The notes: generated from the letters alone by a model not told the origin. 33,369 bases of DNA from Planifilum sp021793745 (GCA_937983105.1 CALKAM010000062.1:1-33369), one strand, 5' to 3'. Positions 1-8,205 are shown, counted from the stretch's first letter. Translations and numbers: made by a program.

Positions 1-1028
1 CCCGTCAACAGGTGGCTGTAAGGAAGCCGGCGGAGCAGCACCGACGCTCCGAAGGAAAGGCCGATCACACAGACGAGCATAAAGACAAATTCTGCCCAGG
101 AAGCCGGTGCGAAGAATCCGGGTGCAAATTGGCTGAGCAGATTGAGCACGAAGGGATGGATCAAATAGAGGCCGAAGGAATGGCGGCCGAACAGGGCGAT
201 CCAGGAATCGGGCCACCTTTCCGCCAGACGAAACCACAGCAGGAGAGAAGCGACGGAATAGGTGATCACGGAAACCTGGAAAAAACCCGTCTGCTTCCGG
301 AGAAACGCGTCGATCAGCACCAGCAGGCCCGTCGCAACGAAAAAGAGCAGAACGGCGGCCACGGGAACCCTTCGCAGCCAGTTCCGGACCGACCCGATGC
401 GAAGTCCCAACCATCCCCCCAGACAAAAGTAAAAGAACCAGACGGGGAAGAACCGGATCGTATTTTCCGAGTAGGGTAGCACCCATGGCAGTTGGGTTTT
501 CATTTCCCACCAGGTGGTGCTGACAGCCGCCAAGCTGACCAAAAAGGAGAAGGAGACGACGGTCAATCCCCCAAACCGGCGAAAGGCCCGGATCAAAAGC
601 GGCAGAAGGAGGTAAAATTGCACCATCACCACGATGAAGTACAGGTGGTAATACACTTCTCCCGTAAACAGGGCGAGAAGCGCCTCCTGTACCGATTTCG
701 GACCGGTTTCCGGATGAACCAGTCTCCCATACACCCAGTAAAAGAGGGACCATACCAAATACGGCACGAGGATGTACAGCAATCGCCGACGGTAAAAGCG
801 CCGGGCCGGAAAGGAATCCTCCTCAAAATACCGGTAAAAGAGGAATAGACCGGAGAGCATGAAAAAGACGGGAACGCAGAACCGCCCCAACTGGTTCATC
901 GCAAAAAACACCCCGCCATCCGTCAGCGGTTGGGTGTTTCGCAGGCTGAAGGCGGTCACATGAATCAAAATCACCCCTAGCATGGCGACGCCCTTGATGA
1001 AGTCCCCCTCTGCGATTTTTCCCCGCAT
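1..1028 (-). CDS. Acyltransferase family 3 membrane protein (partial, 3' end missing)
   Basis: A continuous minus-strand frame of about 342 codons runs off the left edge. It starts at an ATG preceded by a GGGGGAGAGG ribosome binding site. The protein is very hydrophobic with many membrane segments. It opens with a charged residue stretch and the ILIHVTAF segment (about residues 19-26), the conserved His region of the OafA/OatA/WecH-type acyltransferase-3 fold. Further on, FFMLSGLFLFY and LFGRHSFGLYLIHPF are also typical of the family. Known members O-acetylate or O-acylate cell-surface sugars or peptidoglycan, using a cytoplasmic acyl donor. The substrate cannot be told from sequence. It lies downstream of the Mpo1-like gene on the same strand, behind a terminator-like hairpin, so it may have its own promoter. 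Confidence 0.9.
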   Translation of the reverse strand, partial: MRGKIAEGDFIKGVAMLGVILIHVTAFSLRNTQPLTDGGVFFAMNQLGRFCVPVFFMLSGLFLFYRYFEEDSFPARRFYRRRLLYILVPYLVWSLFYWVYGRLVHPETGPKSVQEALLALFTGEVYYHLYFIVVMVQFYLLLPLLIRAFRRFGGLTVVSFSFLVSLAAVSTTWWEMKTQLPWVLPYSENTIRFFPVWFFYFCLGGWLGLRIGSVRNWLRRVPVAAVLLFFVATGLLVLIDAFLRKQTGFFQVSVITYSVASLLLWFRLAERWPDSWIALFGRHSFGLYLIHPFVLNLLSQFAPGFFAPASWAEFVFMLVCVIGLSFGASVLLRRLPYSHLLT

Positions 1029-1049
1029 CGGTAACCTCTCCCCCAACGG

Positions 1050-1069
1050 AAAAAGGGGCATCCAGCCCC
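1050..1069 (-). terminator. Terminator-like hairpin downstream of the Mpo1-like gene
   Basis: On the minus strand GGGGC, loop TGGAT, GCCCC is followed directly by TTTTT. It lies 97 bp after the stop of the Mpo1-like gene, only about 22 bp before the acyltransferase start codon. An alternative longer stem pairs an upstream AAAGGGG with CCCCTTT. It could end the upstream transcript or act as an attenuator in the acyltransferase leader. Confidence 0.55.
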
Positions 1070-1165
1070 GAAATCATCCCCTTTACCATGGGGAACGAAA
1101 ATCAATTTTGTATCGTTTCAAAAAGATCCGTGAAAAACCAGAAATGCGGCCCTCCTCCAACCGGG

Positions 1166-1501
1166 TCAACGCGCCGCCGAATTCCCTCGAATCCGGTTCA
1201 ATTCCTCCTCCATTTTTCCCGTCAACATCAGCCAAAACATGCGAAAGTCCGCCCGAAGCGACCAGAGGGGATGGCCGAAGGTGGCCGGCTTGTTCCCTTC
1301 GATAAAAAAGTGGCTGAACCAGGCCAAACCGTAACCGAGGACCGGAGCCGCCAAGAGAAACCAACCATTCTTCAAAACGATCGACAATACCAGGCAAAGG
1401 AGCACGCAAGCCGTTCCGATAAAATGCCAGATACGCGTCGACGGTTTGCTGTGCTGGGACAGATAAAAGGGCCAAAAATCGTCGTAGGTGCGGAAATCCA
1501 T
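1166..1501 (-). CDS. Mpo1-like (DUF962) small membrane protein
   Basis: A 111-residue protein starting at an ATG with a GGGGGGAG ribosome binding site. Residues about 17-30 carry HSKPSTRIWHFIG, and about 77-95 carry WFSHFFIEGN followed by PATFGHPLWSL. This His-rich pattern is characteristic of the DUF962/Mpo1-like family, with two hydrophobic hairpins between the motifs. Yeast Mpo1 is an iron-dependent dioxygenase of 2-hydroxy fatty acids (alpha-oxidation of phytosphingosine). Bacterial short forms are usually about 100-180 residues with unproven function, so the activity is an inference. An Fnr-like box lies about 50 bp upstream of the start. Confidence 0.8.
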   Translation of the reverse strand: MDFRTYDDFWPFYLSQHSKPSTRIWHFIGTACVLLCLVLSIVLKNGWFLLAAPVLGYGLAWFSHFFIEGNKPATFGHPLWSLRADFRMFWLMLTGKMEEELNRIRGNSAAR

Positions 1502-1547
1502 CGAATCTCCCCCCAGGTAAAATTTGCTCCTCCTGTTACTAGCATTA

Positions 1548-1563
1548 TGTGATTTTGATCAAA
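1548..1563. promoter_or_regulatory. Candidate Crp/Fnr-type box between Mpo1-like gene and small membrane protein gene
   Basis: The sequence TGTGA, six bases, TCAAA matches the TGTGA-N6-TCACA consensus with one mismatch. It lies between divergent genes, about 47 bp from the Mpo1-like start and about 270 bp from the 43-residue ORF. Two closer matches occur upstream of the nos operon in the same window, which raises its credibility a little. Which gene it serves is not clear. Confidence 0.4.
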
Positions 1564-1608
1564 AATTCAACCTTTTCCCTAAATTCAAGGCAAACGTCGT
1601 AATGACTG

Positions 1609-1832
1609 TTGACATCTTTGTCCATGGTATTATTCCGGATGGATGAAGGATTTTCTTCACAAAGTGAAGAAATGGATTGTTGGAAGTCCCCTTGTTGGAT
1701 ACCCCTGAATCCCCTGTGCGGAATCCGGCCGATTCCGCCCTTTACCAAATACTTTCCGCCTTGCGGAGCGGGAAACCCCCTCGAAAAATTCCCGAATCGA
1801 AAATGCGAACCCTACAGGAAAGGAGTGTCACA
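1609..1832 (+). other. Long leader with TTGACA box, palindrome and hairpins ahead of the 43-residue ORF
   Basis: About 220 bp without a convincing gene. It holds a perfect TTGACA at 1609-1614, though no well-spaced -10 box is obvious. It also has a 9-bp inverted repeat TTTCTTCAC / GTGAAGAAA around AAA at 1652-1672. A perfect 8-bp hairpin lies at 1718-1738 (GCGGAATC, loop CGGCC, GATTCCGC), followed by a smaller CCGC-CTT-GCGG hairpin. The palindrome could be an operator and the hairpins a structured 5' leader. No known riboswitch was recognised. Confidence 0.4.
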
Positions 1833-1964
1833 TTGACGGAAGGAAACTTCCTCATCCTGTTCGGTGTACCCTTGGCAATCATCGGATTGGCTATCATCTC
1901 TTATTTCCTCGTCGGGAAGGAAGATCCGGACGACCATTCCTTCGATGAACAGGATCTATCGTAA
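1833..1964 (+). CDS. Small single-pass membrane protein (43 residues), unknown function
   Basis: The start is TTG at 1833, chosen because AAAGGAG lies seven bases upstream. Longer in-frame versions have no comparable site. The protein has a short polar start, one strong membrane helix (LILFGVPLAIIGLAIISYFLV, about residues 6-26) and an acidic cytoplasm-like tail (KEDPDDHSFDEQD). A terminator follows the stop by 7 bp, which supports a real short gene. The size and layout resemble accessory subunits of respiratory oxidases, but I do not recognise the family and assign no function. Confidence 0.65.
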   Translation: MTEGNFLILFGVPLAIIGLAIISYFLVGKEDPDDHSFDEQDLS

Positions 1965-1971
1965 TTCCTCT

Positions 1972-1989
1972 CCCGACAGATCGGGCTTT
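1972..1989 (+). terminator. Rho-independent terminator after the 43-residue ORF
   Basis: CCCGA, loop CAGA, TCGGG followed by CTTTT, immediately after the stop of the small membrane protein gene. Confidence 0.65.
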
Positions 1990-2000
1990 TGATTCAAAGG

Positions 2001-2069
2001 ACGGGACCGTTTTCCGCCCGCCTGCCGGCCCTAGAGGGCATTCGGGGGCATGAAAACGGTCCCGTTTTT
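2001..2069 (+). terminator. Large hairpin terminator with nested stem
   Basis: A perfect 14-bp inverted repeat pairs 2001-2014 with 2052-2065 and is followed by TTTTT on the plus strand. The 37-base spacer holds its own GCCCT-AG-AGGGC hairpin. It lies between the plus-strand small ORF and the end of the minus-strand thiolase gene, so it may act on both converging transcripts. The T-run favours the plus direction. Confidence 0.6.
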
Positions 2070-2174
2070 GTTTGGCGGGCAAACCGCCCCGGGCTTGGGA
2101 AGCGGTTTTCGCCTCTGCCAACCACTAAAAGATTCCCCCGGCGGAAAACCGATCTCCCGGCGATTTGCTCAACC

Positions 2175-3353
2175 CTATACCGCTTCGACCACCATGGCGA
2201 TCCCTTGACCGCCGCCGATGCAGAGGGAAGCCAAGCCGTATTTTTTGTTTCGCCGTTTCAACTCGTGCAGAAGGGTGAGCAAGATGCGGGCACCGCTGGC
2301 CCCGACGGGATGGCCGAGGGCGATGGCCCCGCCGTTGACGTTGAGGATCTCCCGGTTCAGATCCAGCTCCTTCTCCACCGCCAACACCTGGGCGGCAAAA
2401 GCTTCGTTCACCTCCACCAGGTCGATCCGGTCCAGGGATAGGTCCGAACGCTTCAGCGCCAACCGGGACGCCGGAGCCGGACCGATCCCCATGATCGTCG
2501 GGTCGACGCCGGCCACGCCCCAGCCGACTACCCGTCCCATCGGCTTCAGCCCGTACCGGCCGACGGCCCGGTCCGATGCGATCACCAGGCAGGCCGCCCC
2601 GTCGTTGATTCCGCTGGCATTCCCCGCCGTCACGGTCCCGTCGGGCTTAAAGGCCGGCTTTAATCCCGCCAGCTTCTCCAGGGTGGTTTCGGGCCGAAGG
2701 TGTTCATCGGCATCGATTTGGACCGACCCCTTTTTTCCCTTTTTCACCACCGGCACGATCTCCTCCGCCAGCTTGCCGCTCTCCGCCGCCTCCGCCGCTC
2801 GCCGCTGACTGGTCAAGGCGAACCGGTCCTGATCCTCCCGGGTGATTCCGTATTTTTCAGCGAGGTTTTCCGCGGTGATGCCCATACCGAGGCCGCAGTA
2901 CCGGTCCGTTAGGGTTTCGGTCAGCGTATCCGCCAGCACACCGTCCCCCATCCGCATTCCCCACCGGGCGCCCCGCACCGCATAGGGGGCCTGACTCATA
3001 TTTTCCGCGCCGCCGACCAGCCCGATCTCCGATTCGCCGAGCAGGATCGACTGGACGCCGGATACCACCGCCTGCAATCCCGATCCGCACAGCCGGTTGA
3101 CCGTCAAGGCGGGGGTCTCGATGGGAATCCCCGCCCGAAGCGCCACATGACGGGCCAGATAGGGCGCCCCCTGATGACTTTGGATGACGTTGCCCATCAC
3201 CACATTGTCCACCCGCTCCGGTTCCACCCCGGCCTTTTCCAGCGCTCCTTTGGCCGCGGTTACCCCCAGCTCCTCGGCGCTCACGTCCACAAAGCTGCCC
3301 CCGAAGGAGCCAAAGGGGGTCCGGGCGCCGGCAACGATCCATACATCAGCCAT
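2175..3353 (-). CDS. Thiolase (acetyl-CoA C-acyltransferase)
   Basis: A 392-residue protein of normal thiolase length. The nucleophilic Cys lies in RLCGSGLQAV (about residue 88). GGAIALGHPVGASGARI near residue 345 carries the catalytic His, and CIGGGQGIA near residue 378 carries the second Cys. The N-terminal ARTPFGSFGG is also typical. It cleaves 3-oxoacyl-CoA with CoA to release acetyl-CoA, or condenses two acyl-CoAs. The start ATG has GGAGGTGG upstream. It is the last gene of the minus-strand acyl-CoA cluster, 74 bp after an SDR gene, which suits the final thiolytic step of a degradation route. Chain-length preference cannot be read from sequence. Confidence 0.95.
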   Translation of the reverse strand: MADVWIVAGARTPFGSFGGSFVDVSAEELGVTAAKGALEKAGVEPERVDNVVMGNVIQSHQGAPYLARHVALRAGIPIETPALTVNRLCGSGLQAVVSGVQSILLGESEIGLVGGAENMSQAPYAVRGARWGMRMGDGVLADTLTETLTDRYCGLGMGITAENLAEKYGITREDQDRFALTSQRRAAEAAESGKLAEEIVPVVKKGKKGSVQIDADEHLRPETTLEKLAGLKPAFKPDGTVTAGNASGINDGAACLVIASDRAVGRYGLKPMGRVVGWGVAGVDPTIMGIGPAPASRLALKRSDLSLDRIDLVEVNEAFAAQVLAVEKELDLNREILNVNGGAIALGHPVGASGARILLTLLHELKRRNKKYGLASLCIGGGQGIAMVVEAV

Positions 3354-3427
3354 CCATCCACCTCCAGTTTCCGATGAATTTCACATCCCTCGTCTTGGAA
3401 AAGCCGGAAACGAGCTACCTCCCGGGC

Positions 3428-4204
3428 TCACCAGGCCGTCATCCCGCCGTCCACCACCAGCACCTGTCCGGTGATATACCGGGCGGCGGGAGAAGCGAGA
3501 AAGAGAACCACCCCCTTGAGATCCTCGGGACCGCCGAAGCGGCCGAGGGGAATGTGGGAGAGGATCTTCTCCTCAAACCGCTCCAGCAAAGCCCGGGACA
3601 TTTTGGTGGGAAACCATCCGGGGGCGATGGCATTGACGTTGATCCTGTGACGGGCCCATTGGACGGCCAGGTCCCGGGTCATATTGATCACCGCCCCTTT
3701 GCTGGCATTGTAGCCGACGGTCTGCATGTAATCGGGATGGCCCCCGATCAGGCCGGCCACCGAGGCGATATTGATGATCCGCCCGCCCTTGCCGCTGGCG
3801 ATCATCTCCTTTCCCGCCGTCTGGGACATGAGGAAGGTGCCCTTCACATTGACATCCATCACCCGCTCAAACTTGTCCAGGGGCATCTCCTCCGGCGGTG
3901 CACCCCAGGTGGCCCCGCTGTTGTTGATGACGATGTCCACCCCGCCGAAGGTCTCCTTGGCCGCAGCCACCACCCGCTCCACATCCTCCGGGCAGGTGAC
4001 GTCACAGGGAAGGGCCAGGGCCTCTCCCCCCTTTTGTTCGATCGATTCCTTCACCTGCCGGCAGGCCTCCACTTTGCGGGAACAGATCACCACGCGGGCG
4101 CCGGCGTCCGCCAGGGCCTCCGCCATGTACTGCCCCAGACCGCGGCCGCCCCCGGTGACGATGGCCGTCCTGCCGTCCAGGCGGAACAGATCGAGTGCGC
4201 TCAT
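3428..4204 (-). CDS. Short-chain dehydrogenase/reductase (FabG/gluconate 5-dehydrogenase-like)
   Basis: A 258-residue classical SDR. TGGGRGLG (about residues 17-24) is the nucleotide-binding glycine motif. NNSGA lies near residue 92, IINIASVAG supplies the catalytic Ser, and YNASKGAV gives the Y-x-x-x-K pair. The C-terminal PLGRFGGPEDLKGVVLFLAS and ITGQVLVVDGG are standard. It likely oxidises or reduces a hydroxyl group on a CoA thioester or small alcohol with NAD(P). It lies 27 bp after the MBL-fold gene and 74 bp before the thiolase, so it is probably co-transcribed with both. The substrate is inferred from context only. Confidence 0.92.
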   Translation of the reverse strand: MSALDLFRLDGRTAIVTGGGRGLGQYMAEALADAGARVVICSRKVEACRQVKESIEQKGGEALALPCDVTCPEDVERVVAAAKETFGGVDIVINNSGATWGAPPEEMPLDKFERVMDVNVKGTFLMSQTAGKEMIASGKGGRIINIASVAGLIGGHPDYMQTVGYNASKGAVINMTRDLAVQWARHRINVNAIAPGWFPTKMSRALLERFEEKILSHIPLGRFGGPEDLKGVVLFLASPAARYITGQVLVVDGGMTAW

Positions 4205-4231
4205 CCACCGCTCCTCCCCTCTACGCCGGGC

Positions 4232-5179
4232 TCATCCCCGCTTTTTTTTCAGGGAATCGACGATTCCCAGGGCGGATACGAAGAGATCCATTTTCAGCTG
4301 CCGGTACACGGGGTGGTCCTCCGGAACCTTCCGCCCCCTCAGATGGTCCCGCACCTGTTCCATCAGGCGCTCCTCGATCTCGGAAGGACCCCCGCCTTCG
4401 GCAAAGACCGACGTTCCGGTCCGGACAAACCGATCCAGCCAACCGAGCACTTCCTCGTAGATGGCCTCCGGCTGCTCTCCCATGCCGAAGTGACCAAAGA
4501 AGATGCGTTCCGCGTTCATCTTTCGGAACCGCTCGATGGAGTGGCGCATGGCCTCCGGATCAAACTGGTTGGGCGACGTGACGGGCAGATGGAGCACAAA
4601 GCCGCAGTCCTCCAGCTCATGGTACCGAATGCCCGCGGTATCGCCGGTGAACAGCCCCCTGCTCACCGGATCGTAGATGCTGAAATGGTGAGCCGCGTGT
4701 CCCGGCGAATCCAGGAAGGTGAGGGTGCACTCCGGTCCGATCTTCAGCGTATCCCCTTCCCCTTTGACGAGGAGGCGATCCTCCGGAATGGGGACAATCG
4801 GATCAAAAAGGGGATCAAACTGGTCTTGATAGATGGCCCTGGCTCCCGCGATGAGCCGCGAAGGATCCGCCAGATGGCGGGCTCCCCGGGGATGAACCAC
4901 CACCCGGGCCTGGGGACAGCTCTGGAGCAGAAGCCCCGCTCCACCGGCGTGATCCAGATGGATATGGGTGACGATCACGTACCGGACATCGGCGGGGTCC
5001 AGGCCCAATTCCTCCAGCCCCTTCAAGATCCGGGGAACCGAGGGACTCGGACCGGTATCCACCAATGTCAGCGCCTCCTCCCGGAGGACGTATGTCCCGG
5101 TCCTCCCCGGAACCCCCCAATCGAAGCCGTCAATCAACACAATTCGATGTCCTAAATCCACAGGCGGCCGCGTTTCCAT
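4232..5179 (-). CDS. Metallo-beta-lactamase-fold hydrolase
   Basis: A 315-residue protein from the ATG at 5179, chosen because AAGGAG lies eight bases upstream; the longer frame has no site. The motif THIHLDHAGG (HxHxDH, about residues 74-83), then SPGHAAHHFSIYD, FTGDTAGI and FFGHFG, supply the metal-binding His/Asp set of a two-zinc hydrolase. The family includes glyoxalase II-like thioesterases and lactonases. In an acyl-CoA cluster a thioester or lactone hydrolase role is attractive but inferred. There is a 94-bp gap to the upstream MaoC gene and a 27-bp gap to the downstream SDR. Confidence 0.88.
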   Translation of the reverse strand: METRPPVDLGHRIVLIDGFDWGVPGRTGTYVLREEALTLVDTGPSPSVPRILKGLEELGLDPADVRYVIVTHIHLDHAGGAGLLLQSCPQARVVVHPRGARHLADPSRLIAGARAIYQDQFDPLFDPIVPIPEDRLLVKGEGDTLKIGPECTLTFLDSPGHAAHHFSIYDPVSRGLFTGDTAGIRYHELEDCGFVLHLPVTSPNQFDPEAMRHSIERFRKMNAERIFFGHFGMGEQPEAIYEEVLGWLDRFVRTGTSVFAEGGGPSEIEERLMEQVRDHLRGRKVPEDHPVYRQLKMDLFVSALGIVDSLKKKRG

Positions 5180-5273
5180 CTTTCCAACTCCTTCTGTTAT
5201 ATGATCCTTTCTCCGACGGAACCGATGACCGAATTGCGATCCCGCAGCGCACCACCGGCGACAAACCCTCGAA

Positions 5274-5696
5274 TCAATCCCGGCAGACGAGGAACTCCAC
5301 CCGGCCGGAGGCCACCGTTTCCCCCTTCTGATTCCGGGCGAACACATCAAAGGAATAGAGGTCCCCCCGGTCGGAGGCTTCCACGCCCTGCACCCTTCCC
5401 CCGACCGTCAGCACATCCCCGACAAACACCATGCCGGTGAAACGGGTTTGAAACCTTTGGATAAACCCGTGCCCAAAGTAGGGGGAAAACAGGCGACCCA
5501 TCACCGCCATCGTCAGCATGCCGTGGGCGATCACCCCGGGAAGCCCCGCCCGGGCCGCCGCCTCGTCGATGGTGTGGATCGGATTGAAATCTCCGGAAGC
5601 CCCGGCATATTTGATCAGATCCAGACGCGTCACCGGCGGCAGGGTGATGGAAGGGAGTTCTTCTCCAGCTTTCCAAACCGGTGCCTTGGTCGTCAT
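5274..5696 (-). CDS. MaoC-like (R)-specific enoyl-CoA hydratase
   Basis: A 140-residue hot-dog-fold protein. YAGASGDFNPIHTIDEAAA (about residues 30-48) holds the Asp/His catalytic pair of the hydratase-2 motif, followed by GVIAHGMLTMAVMGRL. The ATG at 5696 is chosen because AAGGAG lies eight bases upstream and the start overlaps the previous stop as ATGA. This coupling to the FAS1-like dehydratase gene means the two products probably form one heteromeric hydratase, as in other MaoC/FAS1-like pairs. It would hydrate 2-enoyl-CoA to (R)-3-hydroxyacyl-CoA, or the reverse. Confidence 0.92.
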   Translation of the reverse strand: MTTKAPVWKAGEELPSITLPPVTRLDLIKYAGASGDFNPIHTIDEAAARAGLPGVIAHGMLTMAVMGRLFSPYFGHGFIQRFQTRFTGMVFVGDVLTVGGRVQGVEASDRGDLYSFDVFARNQKGETVASGRVEFLVCRD

Positions 5697-6142
5697 TCTG
5701 TCCACTCCTTCAAAACCGTTTCGGTGACGATGATCACATCCCTCGTTTTAAAAAGGGTTTCCCCCTTCCGATCCTCCCCCACCCGGGAAAATACCAGAAA
5801 GGTGAGCCGGCCCCGGCTTCCCTTCTTTTCGTACATATCCTGAAACACCCGGTAACAGTGGATCTCCTCCCCGACAAAGAGCGGCCGCACGTAGTCAAAC
5901 CGCTGCTCACCGTGAATCAGGCCGCTCTCCGGGAGGCGCAGTCCTTCAATCGTCCCGTAATCGAAGGTCTGGGGAAAGGTGGGAGGAGCGATCAGCCGTC
6001 TGTAGCGACTTTTTTTGGCCACCTCTTCATCCAGGTACAGGGGATTCAGATCGCCGATCGCCTCCGCAAATTTCCGAACAGCTCCCCGTTCCACCCAATT
6101 GATCACCGGTCTCGAGCGACTGCCAACCAGGGATTGCCACAT
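5693..6142 (-). CDS. FAS1-like dehydratase domain protein (MaoC N-terminal type)
   Basis: A 149-residue hot-dog protein of the MaoC_dehydrat_N/FAS1-like group. It contains VRKFAEAIGDLNPLYLDEEVA (about residues 22-42), then the IAPPTFPQTFDYG segment and GEQRFDYVRPLFVGEEI. It lacks the HGM segment of its partner MaoC protein, as is usual for the non-catalytic or half-catalytic member of such pairs. The stop overlaps the MaoC start by four bases. It starts 18 bp after the SDR gene. It is probably the partner subunit of an (R)-specific acyl-CoA dehydratase. Confidence 0.88.
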   Translation of the reverse strand: MWQSLVGSRSRPVINWVERGAVRKFAEAIGDLNPLYLDEEVAKKSRYRRLIAPPTFPQTFDYGTIEGLRLPESGLIHGEQRFDYVRPLFVGEEIHCYRVFQDMYEKKGSRGRLTFLVFSRVGEDRKGETLFKTRDVIIVTETVLKEWTE

Positions 6143-6160
6143 CGACTCCCATCCACCTCC

Positions 6161-6925
6161 TCAATCTTTCGGGCCGCCGGCCACGTAGAGCACCTGGCCG
6201 TTGACGAAGGAAGCCTCTTCCGACGCGAAGAACAACAGCGCCGCCGCAATATCCTCCGGCTGGCCGATCCGACCCACGGGGATCTGCTTTGCAACCTCCT
6301 CGACAAACTGGTCGAAGTCTAAGCCGATCCGCGCCGCCGTGGCCCGGGTCATCTCCGTCTCGACAAATCCGGGAGCGACGGCGTTCACCGTGATTCCAAA
6401 TTTCCCCAACTCGATGGCCAGGGTTTTGGTAAAGCCCTGCAGCCCCGCCTTGGCCGCCGAGTAATTGGCCTGTCCCCGGTTTCCGAGGGCCGACGTGGAG
6501 GAGATGTTGATGATCCGACCGTACTTTTGCTCCACCATCACCTTCTGGGCGGCCCGGCTGCAGTAGAAGGCCCCCTTTAAGTGGACATCCATCACCGTCT
6601 GCCAATCCTCGTCGGTCATTTTGAACAACAGGTTGTCGCGGATGACGCCGGCATTGTTCACCAGGATGTCGAGCCGGCCGCAGCGCCGGACGATCTCCTC
6701 CACCGCCGATTCGACCATCGCGCGATCCGTCACGTCGACGCGGAGGCCGAACACCTCCAGCCCCTCGCCCCGCAGGGATTCCTCCGCACGGCGGATTCCC
6801 TCTTCGTCGATATCGGCGATGCACACCCGCGCTCCTTCCTGGGCAAAGCGGCGGGCCGCCGCGAAGCCGATCCCCCGGCTCGCACCCGTGATCATCGCTA
6901 CTCGATTATCCAGTCGTCCCATCAT
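6161..6925 (-). CDS. SDR, 3-oxoacyl-ACP/CoA reductase-like (FabG type)
   Basis: A 254-residue classical SDR. TGASRGIG sits near residues 13-20, NNAGV near 90, IINISSTSALG holds the catalytic Ser, and YSAAKAG supplies Tyr and Lys. The ending VGRIGQPEDIAAALLFFAS and VNGQVLYVAGG are standard. Two ATGs in a row follow AGGAGGG; the second (6922) has slightly better spacing. It probably interconverts 3-oxoacyl and (R)-3-hydroxyacyl thioesters. Its position directly upstream of the dehydratase pair supports a linked hydratase-dehydrogenase route. There is a 150-bp gap to the kinase gene upstream, without a clear promoter or terminator. Confidence 0.92.
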   Translation of the reverse strand: MMGRLDNRVAMITGASRGIGFAAARRFAQEGARVCIADIDEEGIRRAEESLRGEGLEVFGLRVDVTDRAMVESAVEEIVRRCGRLDILVNNAGVIRDNLLFKMTDEDWQTVMDVHLKGAFYCSRAAQKVMVEQKYGRIINISSTSALGNRGQANYSAAKAGLQGFTKTLAIELGKFGITVNAVAPGFVETEMTRATAARIGLDFDQFVEEVAKQIPVGRIGQPEDIAAALLFFASEEASFVNGQVLYVAGGPKD

Positions 6926-7075
6926 TGACCCTCCTCAAAAGCGGATAAGATGATAGCCCGGCGAACGCCGGAGAAAAAGGCGTTTTCGGTTGATGGGCGA
7001 AGGTGTTCGCACCCCTCCTCAAATCCCTGTGATTCATGGGGGTGACGGCCGAACATCCGGCAGCGCATCCCGGTG

Positions 7076-8152
7076 TCACAGCCTCCCCCGCCGGGCCCAT
7101 TCGGCGGCGTGCTGAATCAGATAGCGTGCCCGTTTACCGAAGGAAGCGAAGCGCTCATCCTTCGTCTGTCCCCGTTTCCACCGGAAGTAGATTTGCTGGA
7201 GGATCACCGCCAGCTTAAAGTAGGCGAAGGTCATATAAAAATGCATGGAGGAAAGATCCCGCCCGCTCAGCTGCGCATAGAGCTGCATCATTTCCTCGCG
7301 GGTCATGAAACCGGGAAAGGTCGTCACCGTCGGCAACAGGGTCTTCATCGCCTCCGGATCCTCCCCTTCCACCCAGTAGGAAAGGGAAACGGCCAGATCG
7401 AAGAGGGGATCCCCCACCGTGGTCATCTCCCAGTCCAATACCGCAACCACCGTTGACAAGTCCTCCGGATCGAACAACATATTGTTCAGCTTGAAATCGT
7501 TGTGGATGATCGTCGGGGCGGGACTTTCCGGCACATGATCCTGAAACCACCGGGTGAGAAATTCCACCTGGGGAATATCCTCCGTCCGGGAACGGTGGTA
7601 ACGGTCGATCCAACCCTTCACCTGCCTGCGGAGAAAGCCCTCCGGTCGACCGAAGTCGTCCAGACCCGCTTCCCGCCAATCGACGGCGTGGAGCTGTACC
7701 AGCGTCTCCACCACCGTCCGGGAGATCTCCCGGCAAAGGGCTTCCGTCGGTTCCACGCCCGGGGGAAAAGCGTCATCCAGAACCGCTCCCTCCCGGCGTT
7801 CCATCACGTAAAAGGGAGCTCCGATGACGGATGGTTCCCGGCAAATCACAAAGGGTTTCGGCGCCAGCGGAAACGCCCGGTGCAGCTTGGACAACAGGGT
7901 CGCCTCCCGCACCATGTCATGGGCCTTCGGCGGAACCGGTCCCAGGGGAGGCCGGCGCAAAACCGCTTCCCAATCGCCGATGCGGATCAAATAAGTCAAA
8001 TTGGAAGCCCCCGATGGAAACTGACTGACCTCGAGGGGCTCCGGGCCGAGGCCCTTCAGGTTCTCCCGCAGATACCGCTCCACCTTCTCCCGGTCAAATT
8101 CCTCTCCCTCCCGGACGGGGATCGTCCGGTTGGCCGCCGTTTTTCCGTCCAT
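7076..8152 (-). CDS. APH/ACAD10-11-type phosphotransferase family protein
   Basis: A 358-residue aminoglycoside-phosphotransferase-fold kinase. FPSGASNLTYLI (about residues 41-52) is the nucleotide loop region, IIHNDFKLNNMLFD (about 203-216) the catalytic loop with Asp and Asn, and VLDWEMTTVGDPLFDLA (about 228-244) the metal-binding loop. The ATG at 8152 follows GGAGGGGAG and lies about 45 bp after the predicted sigma-54 start point; a longer in-frame extension would overrun the promoter. This family is the kinase domain found in ACAD10/ACAD11 and in LvaA of Pseudomonas. Those enzymes phosphorylate 4-hydroxyacyl-CoA for further degradation. A similar role here is an inference from family and neighbours. 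Confidence 0.88.
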   Translation of the reverse strand: MDGKTAANRTIPVREGEEFDREKVERYLRENLKGLGPEPLEVSQFPSGASNLTYLIRIGDWEAVLRRPPLGPVPPKAHDMVREATLLSKLHRAFPLAPKPFVICREPSVIGAPFYVMERREGAVLDDAFPPGVEPTEALCREISRTVVETLVQLHAVDWREAGLDDFGRPEGFLRRQVKGWIDRYHRSRTEDIPQVEFLTRWFQDHVPESPAPTIIHNDFKLNNMLFDPEDLSTVVAVLDWEMTTVGDPLFDLAVSLSYWVEGEDPEAMKTLLPTVTTFPGFMTREEMMQLYAQLSGRDLSSMHFYMTFAYFKLAVILQQIYFRWKRGQTKDERFASFGKRARYLIQHAAEWARRGRL

Positions 8153-8205
8153 GACTCCCCTCCCTCCACTTCTCCTGCTCCAGAACCCCTCCCCTTCCGG
8201 AAATA

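Noticed and set aside
6958..6971. CCGGCG-AA-CGCCGG hairpin upstream of the SDR gene
   Set aside because: No T-run on either side and too small a loop; not supported as terminator.
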